DNA from: Immersiella caudata
Lineage: Eukaryota; Ascomycota; Sordariomycetes; Sordariales; Lasiosphaeriaceae
Assembly (NCBI GenBank): GCA_030512335.1
Contig: JAULSU010000003.1
Location: 1,798,001 to 1,862,000, forward strand
Length of the DNA: 64,000 nucleotides
Direction of reading: 5' to 3'
Below are positions 44,816-57,227 of the stretch, piece by piece (the stretch's first letter is position 1; the number at the start of each line of letters is the position of its first letter). The notes beneath the pieces are model-generated. The model was not told the origin of the DNA and made no database searches. It worked only from the letters and a program-made list of their open reading frames with translations. Made by a program: the position numbers and the translations under genes.

Positions 44816-47800
44816 CTAAGGTCTGCCCCACGTCTTCATCCACCCGCCTATTCTTGCGCCGTCCCCAAACTCCCATTTGCCTTTTTCGAAGCCGATGGTT
44901 CCGCCAGTCCGGAACCGGTTGGTGCCCATAGCTTCAGCTACGAGCATTGGCTCACGCTGGGCGGGAAGTAATTTCGGCTGGGAGATGTACGGGAGGACGC
45001 TTTTCGCTCTGCCACCACCTGCTCTAGTTTTGGTAGTGGTAGCCGCCGGTTTCTTCGTCTCCTTGAGAAGTTCGCGCAGTCCCAGATCGTCGCTGACGAT
45101 CTGGGCCCTGATGAAACGCATCTCCTCCTCCGTGCTGATGGATTCTTTTTCTCTGAGCTCCTGCATGACTGGCTTCCTTGGCTTGTAAGGAATGTCTTCT
45201 AGGCGTGGCCTGTTTTTCTCATCGGGGACGGTTGACTGGTCGAGCTTCGCCTCCGCGCTCTTCTCCTCGAGGAGCGTCATGATGTCTATGCTCTCGCCCG
45301 GTGGGATGGGGATGGGGTTGCTGGGCGTGATGCAGTCCATGTCAACCTCCTTGCGGAGTACCGGGTCGATGTCCACGGCGGAGAAAAATGCGCAGCTCTG
45401 CGGCAGGTCATCGATGCCGACCTGCTGGGCAAACATGGCGCGAGTCCAGAGGTTGGCGACTTGGAGCGCCATGGCCGCGCGGTATTTATCATGGTCCTTC
45501 ACGAGGTAGCGAATCTCGTCGTGGACCGTGATGGCAAGCCGTGCGTCGATATTGAACCTCCGTACCAGATAATCCATGGCAACAATGAGCAGGTGGAGAT
45601 AATCAACGCCGCTGGACTGAATAGCCCAGTTGATGCGCGAGGTCAGATAACCGCCCTTGCTGATGAAGCGACCCATGAGCGCCTCGGTAATACCTGCACC
45701 GAGAACGGGGGTGCGTGGCCGTTCCTGTTCCGCGAATTCCTCGAGCTTGTTGAAGACGAATGACTCTGTCCCGCCCCTCCAAAATGGCCGCTTATGCAAG
45801 ACCTTGCGGTTGGTCTTGGTGCCCTTTGTCGTGGCATACAATTTGCTCGCGGTTGTCATGGTCTCCTTCTCACTCAGGCTGGGATTGAACTGCCGCAACA
45901 ATGTGGCCGCGAACTTGAGGCCAGCGCCGTAGATTCGTCCATAGTTAAAAATCTTGGCGTCGTTGCGCGTGATGCCCAAGATCGATGCTGTGCGGCTGTG
46001 CAGGTCCGTCCCAGCAGCCTTGGTACCTTCGAGCGTCATGAAGCCGATGGCGTTACCGCCGTGAATGCGGAAAGTAGCGTCGCCCACCACAGATGCAATC
46101 CACAGTTCCTCCGAGTCAACATCGGCTCCAACGAACGTGTATCCTGGTGGAGCGCGCACCATGGCCTTCAACTCTGAACCCACACGGTTCTTCTTAGCGT
46201 TGGACGCAGTCAACCATGTGTTTTCCACTGCTCGCCGCGTGATAGTGCCCATGGGGATGACCTGGGGAAGAATGAAGCCCATGGTGGAGTCATCCTTTGA
46301 TGTGTTCTCGGCGGACGTGTCTGTCGCGGTAAGTGGAAGGTCGTCCTCGTATACGACAAGCTGGGACCTGATTCGATCCCGTGCGCTGATCCAGTACGAA
46401 CAGGAGGCATTCATCTCCAGCGCCTCCTTCGCATAGGGGTATTCAGACGAAAGCGTCCCATTCTCAAAGTACGGGAGGTAGCTCTTCGCCATAGGATTCG
46501 CGCACCGCGCTGTTGGACCGTCCTTGTGTGGCAGTTTGAAGTAAACGTTTTTGCTGTCTTCTTGCAACTTCGCATCTGCTTCGTCTGTGAAGTGGCATGG
46601 CGGCATCTGTTTCTGGACGAACTTGTCTGCCTCTGCCCGGGGTACCCTGAACGTCCAACCATACTCGTCGGACCAAAAGAGTGGGTAGCCGTCCCAAGAC
46701 AGCCGAAGCAACAGCGGTGCTACCCGTGTCCGGACTGAAAGATTGATCGGGCCATCGACTTTCGGGAAGAGGTCTTTGTACCACTTCGGCATGCCAGGTT
46801 TCTTTTGCCTCAGCGCGGGTCGGGGGGGGTCGTTTTTCTTCTTGCCCTTCACCATCTTGATCTCCTGGCCCGACCAGTCCAACTGCTGCATCCAAGGGTC
46901 GGTGCTCCATTTCTCGGGTTCCCCTTTGATTTCTAGGGCTTGCTCGGTTAGCGATACCAGGCGTTCTTGAACTGCGTCGGACAGCCGGTGATATGTCGCT
47001 TCTGCGTTGGCGATATACGAGTCCCATGTTTTGTTGACGGGCAGGATGACCGATGACAAGTGCCGCAACGCAGCGAAGCTGACAGGATGGGGGCAAACTT
47101 GGAGGAAATTGGGGAACACAATTTGGTAGACGCGATGTGTCACTGCGACATCGGCGGCGCAGTACGTCAGGAGTTCGTCCAACTTCCCGAGGATGCCTTC
47201 TCTATCCAAGTCTCCGAAAGAGTCCCGGACCTCCTTGTCCATCGATACGTCCAGATGAAATTTTGCGACATCCCGAAGAGAGTTGATTGAGCTCCTCTCC
47301 ACCCAGAGCTCCTCCTCCTCATGGCTCAAGACATTGCTGTTCAACAGCTCGACCAGCTCAATATTGGACGTCTCCTTGGCGATCTTGTCCCGCAGTTCCC
47401 TGTTCTTCTTGTGCTTCATCCAAGTCGGCCGCTGCTGGGAGCACATGCCGTTGACGGCGACGTGCAGCGACATGGTGTCGAGGAACGAGTTCCTTGTTTG
47501 CTTCAAGTTGTACTCCTCCAGAATTCTCGCGCGGTCGTAACCAACATTGTGACCTACTATCACCCTTTCCTTCGTCGGATCCCCCAGCGGAATCAGTTGC
47601 CGCTCGTTGGTCGTTTCTCCCAGCAGCCATGGCGATAGCCACACATACCAAGCATCAGGAGTGGCTGCACACGCCATCACAGCGAAAGGACTCTCCTTCC
47701 ACATGACCTCGGTGTCAAAGGCAAGCATGTTCCCCTCGGGCGCAACATTCTCCTCGACACCGCCGCCAGCGGTGTACTTTGTCCAGCCGCTCCGTCGCAC

Positions 47801-48256
47801 CCATGTTCGCGGCTTTGGCGGCAGATTCGCCCGTGCAAAAGCTTTTGCGTGGGTCAGGAACGGCTCACCGGCGTCGACACCGAGCTTGTGGAAATGTTCG
47901 TCTAGCGTCTTCCCAGCCAGCGGCGGCAGGTCGAAGGAGACAGGAGGGGAGTTGTCCGTGGCTTTGCCCTCCAAATCATGGCGGCGCAGATGGTCTTTCG
48001 CAAGCTTGATGAGCTCGGGTGACGGCTTGGGGTTGAGTGCTTCGGGGAAGATCTGTCGATAGAGATGTTTGCTCAGCTGCTGAACTTGGATCTCATTGAA
48101 TCGTGGCTCCGTCGGCACCGAGAGGGCGGACGAGGACTTCCAGCGCTGAAGGCGGTAGGCAGCGCGATGCCGTGCAATCCGGATGAATGCCGCCGTCGCG
48201 ACGGTCGCGACCGTCCCATCTCGCACCGCGACACGGTGGCCGATGTAATGCAGCAT
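44816..48256 (-). CDS. MIP1: Mitochondrial DNA polymerase gamma catalytic subunit
   Basis: A single exon of 1146 residues. The N-terminus (HYIGHRVAVRDGTVATVATA and the following Arg-rich segment) fits a mitochondrial targeting peptide. The 3'-5' exonuclease motifs are AFDTEVMW (Exo I, ~180), VGHNVGYDRAR (Exo II, ~235) and YCAADVAVTHRV (Exo III, ~367). The family A polymerase motifs are VGADVDSEELWIASVVGD (A, ~712), NDAKIFNYGRIYGAG (B, ~769) and VHDEIRY (C, ~912, catalytic Asp-Glu). The C-terminal extension of about 200 residues past motif C is typical of fungal Mip1. The enzyme replicates and proofreads mitochondrial DNA. The gene is divergent from the RING ligase gene and convergent with the CH gene. 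Confidence 0.97.
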   Translation of the reverse strand: MLHYIGHRVAVRDGTVATVATAAFIRIARHRAAYRLQRWKSSSALSVPTEPRFNEIQVQQLSKHLYRQIFPEALNPKPSPELIKLAKDHLRRHDLEGKATDNSPPVSFDLPPLAGKTLDEHFHKLGVDAGEPFLTHAKAFARANLPPKPRTWVRRSGWTKYTAGGGVEENVAPEGNMLAFDTEVMWKESPFAVMACAATPDAWYVWLSPWLLGETTNERQLIPLGDPTKERVIVGHNVGYDRARILEEYNLKQTRNSFLDTMSLHVAVNGMCSQQRPTWMKHKKNRELRDKIAKETSNIELVELLNSNVLSHEEEELWVERSSINSLRDVAKFHLDVSMDKEVRDSFGDLDREGILGKLDELLTYCAADVAVTHRVYQIVFPNFLQVCPHPVSFAALRHLSSVILPVNKTWDSYIANAEATYHRLSDAVQERLVSLTEQALEIKGEPEKWSTDPWMQQLDWSGQEIKMVKGKKKNDPPRPALRQKKPGMPKWYKDLFPKVDGPINLSVRTRVAPLLLRLSWDGYPLFWSDEYGWTFRVPRAEADKFVQKQMPPCHFTDEADAKLQEDSKNVYFKLPHKDGPTARCANPMAKSYLPYFENGTLSSEYPYAKEALEMNASCSYWISARDRIRSQLVVYEDDLPLTATDTSAENTSKDDSTMGFILPQVIPMGTITRRAVENTWLTASNAKKNRVGSELKAMVRAPPGYTFVGADVDSEELWIASVVGDATFRIHGGNAIGFMTLEGTKAAGTDLHSRTASILGITRNDAKIFNYGRIYGAGLKFAATLLRQFNPSLSEKETMTTASKLYATTKGTKTNRKVLHKRPFWRGGTESFVFNKLEEFAEQERPRTPVLGAGITEALMGRFISKGGYLTSRINWAIQSSGVDYLHLLIVAMDYLVRRFNIDARLAITVHDEIRYLVKDHDKYRAAMALQVANLWTRAMFAQQVGIDDLPQSCAFFSAVDIDPVLRKEVDMDCITPSNPIPIPPGESIDIMTLLEEKSAEAKLDQSTVPDEKNRPRLEDIPYKPRKPVMQELREKESISTEEEMRFIRAQIVSDDLGLRELLKETKKPAATTTKTRAGGGRAKSVLPYISQPKLLPAQREPMLVAEAMGTNRFRTGGTIGFEKGKWEFGDGARIGGWMKTWGRP

Positions 48257-49373
48257 TCTAGAGGCGGCGAGAATCGTATGTCCAGATCATCGTTTTGTGG
48301 TGTGGCTAGAGTTGGCCCCCCCAGCCCTTGGGTTGACGCTGTGATGGTGAAATTACAAAACGCTTTTCAGGAGCCAACGCCCAGCAGACTGGAACCCTCC
48401 GCTGAAGTTTGCGCGACCCATGCAACTTGGACCCCTGGCTGCCTGCGTCGCGACTCGCTGGGACCTGCCGTCATCCTTACTTTTTAGGCGGGGTCTTGAT
48501 ACATTCGTGCCGTCCAAGAGACGCTTTCTCAGGTGGGGTAGTGCAGGACTGGCTGGCCAATCCCATCCTCGGTTTTCACGGTCATTGGCCTGTGGTGTTG
48601 TGGCGCGGTGGCTTGTGTTGTCTCCTGCGACTGTGATTTCATTCACGAAGGCAGTCTCATAACGCAAAGAAGATGTAAGTGTCAAGTCCGAGGTCCAACA
48701 TTGAGTTTCTTGAGGGAGGCCGAGGGTTACTAAGCTGGTATGCCGGGGAGAGAGGATTGGGGAAGGAGCCCAGTGGACTAAAATCTTGAACGGCCAGCTG
48801 GGATGCTGCGCTGTTCGTCGCCATGTGCTGCTCGTCGCCATGTGCTGCTCGTCGCCATGTGCTGCTCCTGGCCGAAGCCGCTTCAGTTGGTCGGAGGATC
48901 AGGCTGTTGTTTCAATCAATGTGTTTATCGGCCGCAGAAAGGCAGCCAAACACGACCATCCAGAGCACCTTGCAGGCACCATCTCGGGAGGGCTCGCATC
49001 CACTGGAAGGTCGCCAGAGCCGAGACCGCGCGCCTCTGGTCGACGTATCGATGAAGAGCCGCAGCCCCTCCATCGGTGGCTGTTGGCAATATTACCTGCG
49101 AGGAGCGCACTTTCCTCTTCCATCTCAACTCTCGTTTTGCTTTGCTTCAAACTCCCGTCTACATCGAAGCGGGAATCTCGCGTGATAGCGCTCGCCTCGC
49201 TTTTAAAAGGTCCGAGCAAACCGCGAGAGGTATTAAAATGCAGTGAAGGCGACTCGCCACTCGCTATCCGGATACTCTTCATTTAAAGGGAACTGCAGCG
49301 GACGCTCCTGGCGGCCTGTTGTTGCCTCGCTCCGCACGTCAGTTTTGGCCAGTTCTCGACTGAGAGAGCCGCC
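48257..49373. promoter_or_regulatory. Divergent intergenic region between pol gamma and the RING ligase
   Basis: 1.1 kb between two start codons facing apart. It includes a 17 bp unit repeated three times (48815-48865). Several overlapping short open frames were judged non-coding. Confidence 0.55.
48815..48865. repeat. 17 bp tandem repeat, three copies
   Basis: The unit TCGTCGCCATGTGCTGC is repeated without a mismatch at 48815-48831, 48832-48848 and 48849-48865. It lies about 510 bp upstream of the RING ligase ATG. The 17 bp length would shift any frame, arguing against a coding role. Confidence 0.9.
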
Positions 49374-50684
49374 ATGGCAGACGACTTCTTTGATCCGGCT
49401 TTTGACGACATCTTTGAAGGTAGCTATTTTTGACTGCTTCCGCTTGACCTACCCGTCTACTGCACTCAACCTGTCCAAGGTCCTGACATGGCAATTCTCT
49501 GCAAGACCTAGCGTTCCCTCCCATATCATCAGCATCTGCATTCGCCGCATCGCACTTCCACCGACTCGGACCCTTTGCGGGGCCAGCGGACCTTGCTTTT
49601 GGATGCCCGAGGCGACTTGGACCAGCTCCCTCTCTTTTTGAATTCGCATCATCCGCGTCAACTTTCTCGTCCCCCAACCTTGCTGCTCGTTTCGGGATCG
49701 GCCAGCCCGCATCGTGGCCGACGCACTCCACCAGTCGCCACACGCCGACCCCGCGACAACAACCATCACGAAACCTACCGAACCCAAGGTTTAGCTCGCC
49801 GTCGCTACCTCCTCTGCGAGACCCTGCCGACGCGGGACCGAGCTCTGCAACCGCCGAGTCTCCGTTGCGGGCGTCGCGGGGCCTATTTCCATTCTTGGGA
49901 AGGACCACGCCTGCTCCGCGCGAAGCAAACAGCGACAACTTCTTTTTAAACGAATTTGCAACTGGCGACTTTTCGAGCCCGTCAATTTCCAACGAAAACT
50001 CACGCGCGCTGAACCCCACAGGAGCTGGAACGCCTCTGTCTCTCTGGCATAGGGAACCGGCAGGATCAAGTACCAACTGGGACGTCCAGGCTAGTGAAAG
50101 TAACATTAAGAACGAGCCGGCGGTTGGCAACGACTTCGAGATGCCGCCGCGACAAATTGGTAGCGCCGGGGCCGGCAGACGCGGCAACAACCGCAGACCA
50201 TCTGCTCCAAACTCTAGTCCAGCAGAATCGAAGAAGAGGAAGCGTGGTGAGGTCGAAGAGGACCCATTCGCTGAAGATACCGAGATTATCGATCTTGCCG
50301 GCACAGAGAAGGTGCCGGAGGGACTGATTCCACCAAAGAAGCCGAAGGCCGAGACTAAGCTCAGCAAGTTCCAATGCGTTGTTTGCATGGACGACACTTC
50401 CGTCTTGACAGTGACGCACTGCGGTATGTCTTGTTCTTGTGCGCTTAACAGTGTATCGTCGGACGCGGGATCTGACTGTTGCCTCTTTAGGTCATCTTTT
50501 CTGCGGCGAGTGTCTGCACTCTTCCCTCCAAATTGACGCCTCCAAGAAGATTTGCCCGATATGTCGACAAAAAGTCGAGCAGCGTCCACTAAGCGGAAAA
50601 TTCAGCGCCAAAGCTAAAGGCTATTACCCTTTGCAGCTTAGGTTGATGTCGAAAAAGAGCTTGGGAAAACGTGCTGCGCCATGA
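49374..50684 (+). CDS. RING-finger ubiquitin ligase, Slx8/STUbL-like
   Basis: Exons 49374-49419, 49506-50423 and 50491-50684 (introns 86 and 67 bp) give 385 residues. The first 15 residues are MADDFFDPAFDDIFE, and splicing continues in a long disordered Ser/Pro-rich region. A SUMO-interaction-like motif, EIIDLAG (~275), is preceded by an acidic patch and a basic KKRKRG signal. A C-terminal C3HC4 RING (~304-350) reads CVVC, C-x-H, C-x2-C and CPIC, with intron 2 between the third Cys and the His. The layout of N-terminal disorder, SIM and C-terminal RING matches SUMO-targeted ubiquitin ligases such as Slx8/RNF4, which act in the nucleus on sumoylated DNA-repair proteins. Orthology to Slx8 is probable but not proven, because other small RING proteins share the core. 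Confidence 0.85.
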
Positions 50685-51902
50685 CAGCGTCAAAGAGGAA
50701 GCTACACCCAAGCAAAGGCTCATTATTTGCGAAGAGACACCTTCTCGCCCAGTTGAGCATGATGAACATCATGAGAGTGCGAGGGGCTTTGCTGCAACCC
50801 TTGGGAACACGAAATTGCGGAAAGCTGCAAAGCGAAAGAGCATCGTTGATTTGGATCTCGCGGCGAACGTGACGCTGCCACACGTATGGACCGGGCACCT
50901 CGTCTATCATTCAGACTTGAAGACGATTGCCCTGGAGAACACCAAGGCCTATAATTGCGTCGGCGATAGAGAGGCATGGGAAATGCTTGGAGTTTTCATG
51001 GTCTCGGAATTTTCTGCATCAGGGGTCAACTACATATGGGCATATAGAGGCTGGGCGGGCGGGTGGTTGCCGGTTTTGCTCTTCATGATTGTACCAGATA
51101 CCCCTTTTCCGACAAATTTTAGTATTCACGGTCTCTCGTTTCGAGGGTTCGGTCCGTGTCGGTATAGTCTCTCCACAAATGCTGTCGATATCTGTGTGAG
51201 CCTCCGGTCCGCATTTAGTGTTGTTTTCGTGAAACCTAAGAGCCTTTCGCAAAGCCAGAGTGGCACCGGAGAAGCCTCCGAAGAGCTCCCAAGTCTGTCT
51301 TGACGACCAGTGTAGGTAGCCATTACGGAATTCCTCGCTCATCAGTCAGTGCAACTTCCATCCTCCATGTAGATCTCCATTGGCAGAGGGATTACTTCCA
51401 TCCTGCTCCTCTTGAAGTTACCTGGTGTTGAAGTCTTGAAATCTTTTGTCCTATGTCGAGCTTAGAAAACCAACCCCAAGCCAGCCACGGGCACCCATGA
51501 TTTCCAACTGCGTGGCCTGTTTTAAACGGAAGCCGGCTCACCATCTCACTACCTCAATACACTGTCCACGTAAAATCACACCGCTGAAATAAGTCACGAG
51601 CCTCTCAGCCTAACAACTTCATACCCACAGAACCTCCACTCTCATTGATCTGTTTTCGCAAAATGTATGCCAAGCTATCTCTACCTATCCCCACCCTCAA
51701 CACTCTCCTACAACTCCCCCTCCCCCTTCTGTGCTGGAATAAACTCACCCCACAGCCAAGTCACCCTTATGTATCTCAAGAAACAGACAACAAGTATACC
51801 ATTTCCCTTGCGACCATTTGATGCCGCACAACGCCCCAATCCCATGTATGAATCCAAACAACGCAGCTGTGTATCTACCAGGCAGGTCCCCATCAGATCA
51901 GA
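50685..51902. other. Convergent intergenic region, 1.2 kb
   Basis: This lies between the 3' ends of the RING ligase gene and NUP192. A 210-codon + frame (50671-51303) runs through it but begins without a supported start codon, overlaps the RING stop in another frame and matches nothing recognised; it was not called a gene. Confidence 0.5.
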
Positions 51903-54900
51903 TTAATGGAATAGCGTCGCCGTCGCTCTGGGATTTTCTGCTGGCGCCTGGCTGCTCTCAAACTGAATTGGGGTTAGCATGGGCGATGCCATCGATAGAT
52001 AGGGGTAATGTAAGTTTGAACTCACCTCCAAGAACCCCGTAGCCGTAATGAGCAACATAAACGCCTCCGCCAGCTCCTCAATCCTCTCCTCCAGCTTGAC
52101 CTGCGCGTCGCCACTTGCCACGACACCTCCGCTTCTGGCGCCGTTCCCGACTGTGCCGATACCGGCGCTCCTCTTGAGCGTGTGAACCACCAACATGCGA
52201 TGCTGCGTCAAGAATCTGCGCCCCTGCAGAACGTTGTGGGCGCCGCGGGCTAGGACGGCAGCGCCAACGATGCGGGCCAGCGATACGAGAAGGGCGTAGT
52301 GCTTCTCAAGAGCGGCGGTATTCCTCGCGTCGATCTCGAGTTCAGGGTCGGCAGCAAAGATGCCGGATGTCTCCAGGGCGCGGAAAAGGTTGGCTTGGAG
52401 AACGAACTTGGCGCCCTGGCGCGTCTGGCAGAGCTGGAGTAGCAGAGCCAGCTTGGCGTGGGTATACTGCTCTGCGGCGGTGTTACTCTGAGTGATAATG
52501 GTCAGCCAGTCGGCTAGGACGGATTTAAGACTGTCGACGAGCACGCCAACGAAGTTGAGACGGTTCAGAGCCTCGATGACGTGGACATCATCGTCAGAAC
52601 GCCCTATGTGAACAAGGGCGCTGAGCAGGACCATGGCGGCTGTCTGGCACACGGAATCGCTCCCGTAGGCATCGTCGCAGATGACGTTGAGAAGGCGCTC
52701 GCCATGCGCGTGAATAGCTTTGAGTGTGCGTTGGCGCTGGCGTGTACTGGTTGCATCACCCCTTCTTGCCGAGGCGGCCTTATCAACCACGGCTGTCAGG
52801 TAGCGGTAGGAGATGCTGTAGTACAGAGCGCGCAGCTCAGCGCTGCCAGCCCATTTGCCGATGGAGTCGAGGCAGATCTGGAACAGCTGGAAGAGCTTGT
52901 CACTGATCAGGTTGCCAATAGTAAAGGTTTCTTTGTCGACCCCCAAAGCATCTGGGTCCTGGTCGAGGTCGAGCTTGAAGAGCAACACCTTGGCCACACG
53001 TGCCAGCTCATATGCCTCAGCAGCGCTCAGGGCGCTATACGCCTCGAGGCTTGGGAGGATGGCTTGCAGCGCCTGGAGTAGGAAGGCCATCTTGGGTGTG
53101 CCTGCAAAGTCGTTGGACTCGAACATGACCAGCAACAAGTTGGTCCATGCCCGGAGTAGCTTGAGCCGTGATGACGCATACTGTCGTTGTCGGTTGGAGA
53201 AAATGAGATACTCTATCAGTAAAGCCTCTTCCCTCTCAATGGCCTGGAGCTCCTGCTGGGGAATGATCTGTCCAGCATTGCGCATCTCGCTCCGCTTCAA
53301 TGCCAGAACTTCTCTGACCTTTTGTATGTCGTACTGGATGCCTGCGACTGGGTCTTCCTCGGCACATGCGCTGAGGTCGAGGTCTCTGTTGTAGACGAAT
53401 TCGGGCATGGGAATATCCCACTGGCCATCAAGATTCAAGAAGTCAAAGAAGTCGAAGATATTGGGGATCCTGGACAGCTCCTCCCCATCAGCCTTGATCT
53501 GCCCGTTCATGGCGTCAAAGATCTGTCGCTTCAGAGTCGGGATACGCTGCTGAGAAACGCTGCACAATTCTTTGCCGACATACTCCAGGAGCATCGCTCG
53601 GAAGCCGAGAAAGTTGATGTAGGGGATAGCGGCGTCCGAAAGAGGAAACTCGGGGTGGGTGGTCTCGACACCATCCCAGACCAGTCCGGGGCTGATTTGC
53701 ACCTCTTGGAGGAGCATGTGGAAAAGGAAGTTGGTTACCCTCAACTCCTCAATAACCAACTGTGATGAGAGGGGCGATGACCACAAGATCTGGAGAACAC
53801 GAAGTATTCGGTACTTGAGCGCGATCAAGTAGCCACGCATGCCACCATGCTCCTCCTGAAAGACCACAAGGCCAATCAAGGTGGTGAGGAGATTGTGGAA
53901 TAGCGATTTTTGGGAATCAAACGCGCCCCGCGGCTCAACGTTGAGCGCGTCCAGGTCGCAGTGAAACCCAAGAAGAAGATGGGCGATGGTTGGCTTGTCC
54001 GGGGTTGCCTTGAGGCATTCGTAAAGGAAGTCCAGGATGAAGATTTTGATCGAGTAGTTAGGTGCGTCTGCCTCTAGAACGGGATCGAGGATAGCTGAAA
54101 TCTCCCCGGACAGCGTGCCCGCAATTGTCTCGTTCTCCCCATTCTTTTCGAGCTGGACGATGGCCTTGTTGCGGTGGCCCGTCCGACCCGAATCGGGGTT
54201 CCAGGCAGAGATGATCTTGGAAGACGTGGATATTTTCTCCAAGAGCTTCAGGCAAGCTAAGGTCAGTGGGGGATTTTGAAGGGCGCAGAGACGACCCAGG
54301 TCGACCACCAAAGTCAAATGGTTCATGACTCCATCCTCGAAGCAGGAAAATGCTGCATTCGCCACAGGTGCCCTCCGCTTCTTCGTGGGCTGGGCCCTGA
54401 TAAGTGGTCGGACCAGGCTGAGGTACGTATCCTGCAATTCCAGGACTTTGAGAATAACCTCCACGGCACGCAGAATGCTCTCCACCAGAGGTGAGTCAGG
54501 ACCAGCCATACTGAGCGCAGCCGAGTCCTGATGTATGGTCTCCATCAGCGCCTTGATGACCTTTTCGTTGAACATCCACTCCATAACGCGCGCGAACGGG
54601 TGGAGGCGAACATATGTTGCCAGGTCGGATGTGGCAATGGCTTGGTCGATGGCAATGCTCGACTCGTTGCCCAGCACGATCAGGTCCTCGTTGAAGGTCG
54701 CCAGGCTCGTCATGGCGAACTCCAAACAGCTGAGGCGCAGGAATCTGAGTTGGGTAGGATCGCCTAGCTCTCTTGATTTGGTCGCAAAGATGTGGCCGAT
54801 GACGAAATCAACGTAGATCTCGACGCCTGGTATCCTGTTATGGGCACCCAGATCTTCAGGGAACGGAAGACTGTCGTGGAGCCCCTCATACTCTTCTGTT

Positions 54901-57227
54901 GGCCGGAGAAGAGACGTCAGAAACTGGACGAGAGAGTTGGGCTCCTCAAAGCCCTCGCTAAACTGCGTCAGGAAGGCTTCCATGATCGAGTTTGTGTCCT
55001 GGTGTTGGGGTCCGAGGGCGCTTCTAGCGGGACCCCCTTGGATTGTCTGTAGCCCTAACATCCCAGTCAACAAGCTGTCGGTCCACCTCCACATGGTATC
55101 GCTTTCTTTTTGCGATTTCCTGGTCATCAACGCTTTGAGGACATAAAATGCGCAAGCCCTCAACCGAGCGGGGACGAGGCTACTAGCCAGCCTGAAAAGA
55201 GTTTCGGGCAAGGCGAAGGTCTCGTCGAAAAGGAGCTTGTGCCTCGCGACTTCACTCTCGGTGGCAAGTTTCCCGATCAAGCGAAGATAGCATTCCAGCA
55301 TCATAGCTGACTCGGGTTCAGTTTCGACCTGGTCGGTATTAGGTCTTCCGGGCCGCTGCATCGTAGTATGGGACTGCGCCGGACTGGGCCTGTCGCGAAG
55401 CTTGGCCGTGAAGTAGTCCAGCTCCTTGAATATTTGGTTCCATGTCAGAGACTGGGACCGCTTCATCTTGCCAGAGGAGTGGTGGCCTTCGTCAAGCAGG
55501 AACGTGTGGGCTGCTGTTGCGCACTCCTCGGTATCCGAAAGCGCTTGAAGCATCTCACAGAACGCGCTGACCAGCGGCGTCGACGCTCTCCTAGAAGCCC
55601 ACTGCAAGAATCCCGCCAGATTGCTCTCAGGGTCCTCCCAAAAAGACATCGCGGCGTCTGGTCTCCCCTCGTACGCGTAAGCAATGATGATGAGGAAACG
55701 TTCCAGGTCGAGATCCTGTTCGTGGGTTTGGCTGAGCTGACGTTGTTCATCCTCCTCCGTTCTCAGCTTTCGGAGAATGTCTGGCAGGTTGGAAATCGAA
55801 GCATCGATCAAGACCTCCAAGTGCACCATCAAGCACTTCTGGAAATAGGGGGTAAACGGCCAGGGGTAGTCGGAGGACAGCGCAGGTGACTTTCTCTGCA
55901 ACCATTGCCGCATCCCCAATCGCGAGGGATCCTGCCAATCCTGTGATTTGCAGTCAGCCGCCACGGAGAGGATGAAGTCGAATGCGCCATCCTTCAGCGC
56001 TTCCAAAAACTGCTTCGTCCTCTCCTCGTCCTCCTTGTCGAGATCGATATTCGGGATGTTGAAAACAGGGGTATCGTCCAAGTACCAGCCGCTATATTCA
56101 GCGATCCACCAGGCCCGCACTGCCGCTCTGAGACTAGGTATCGTCCATGTGTGGTCCTCCGAATGCCCGCAAATCAGGTTGTTCAGGTCGCGCGACACCT
56201 GAATGTCACCAATTCCTTCCGATGATCCAAATACCGTGATGTACGTCCCCAGGATAGGAAACATATGAACTGTACAACACCATTAGGCCCCTTCCTAACC
56301 CCAAAAGTAGAGAGAGACTTACCTAGCAAGTGGTCGTACTTATCCGCCTTTCTCAACCCAGCCAAGAATTCCTTAAAATCCTTGACCTCTGCGTGTCGTT
56401 TCTCAATGGCTGAGCACAGAATCACCGCCAACAGCTCATGCTGTTCCACCATGCTGACCCTCACAAACTCATACACCTCCTGCTGTTCCCCAACCTTTGT
56501 CAACAGACTCGCCTGCTGTAGCATCGACTTGGCCGTCATGCGCTCAATGTGACTCTGCAGCCCTTGCCTAAGCGCCATCATCGCCTGCGTGCACTTGAGC
56601 ACAATCTTCACGCCCCTGCTGCTGCCCTCCCCAGGCTTGGCCCCGGGCTCCGGCACCCCAAAGACCTGATGCTCCACGGCTACCCCAAATGCATCATGCA
56701 GATTATCCTCGATATCTTCATCCGCCGCGATCTCAATCAACAGGCGCATGCAGTCGAGCAAGAACCGCCTCTCCTGATGGAAGCGCAACATGCCGCACTC
56801 CCAAAGCGGACGGCCCCATGCCTCAGGATCCCCCTCGGCGCTCGCATCTAGCAGTATTCTTGCTGCTACGAGCTCATCAAGGTCCAGCTCATCCGCCAGC
56901 TTGAGCGTATCATCGACGAACTCATTGTTGATCTGGTACTCCTCCGCATCGTCGCCTTCGCCAAGTGTGATCTTGCCTGCACCGTTCCAAGTCAGCAAAC
57001 TATCCACAATACCTTCTTACCCCTCCAAAACAGGATAACCCACATGTACCAACCGCCGTCCTGCTCTGCTGATTACGCGGTTTCTTGTCGAGGAGCTGCC
57101 TAAACGCCTTCTTGTTTTCCTCCAGCAGCAGCTCCAGCGCCTGCAGGCCCTCAAAGTGATGCTGGCAAACCGCAAGCAGCTCGCCGTGCAAGGCCTGCAG
57201 GGACTCAAGGGGGCGCAAGCCCGACAT
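51903..57227 (-). CDS. NUP192: Nucleoporin NUP192 (NUP205 family)
   Basis: Four exons on the minus strand, 57227-57050, 56976-56323, 56269-52026 and 51962-51903, encode 1711 residues (yeast Nup192 has 1683). The start (RPLESLQALHGELLAV, then HHFEGLQALELLLEENK) matches the Chaetomium-type Nup192 N-terminus. ADKYDHLLVHMFPILGTYIT spans intron 2. The rest is a continuous alpha-helical solenoid. Nup192 is a large scaffold of the nuclear pore inner ring that binds Nic96, Nup53 and Nup145N. The last intron (51963-52025, 63 bp) has a GTGAG donor, a GCTAAC branch site and CAG acceptor. It is a multiple of three with no stop, so a retained form would remain in frame. Exon 4 encodes only FESSQAPAENPRATATLFH. 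Confidence 0.95.

Noticed and set aside
48803..49185. Cys/Arg-rich frames across the 17 bp repeat
   Set aside because: They arise from the tandem repeat read in three frames, with no homology.
50671..51303. 210-codon open frame after the RING ligase gene
   Set aside because: It begins at a non-ATG codon inside the last RING exon in another frame, has no family-like motif, and fills a convergent 3' interval; most likely chance.
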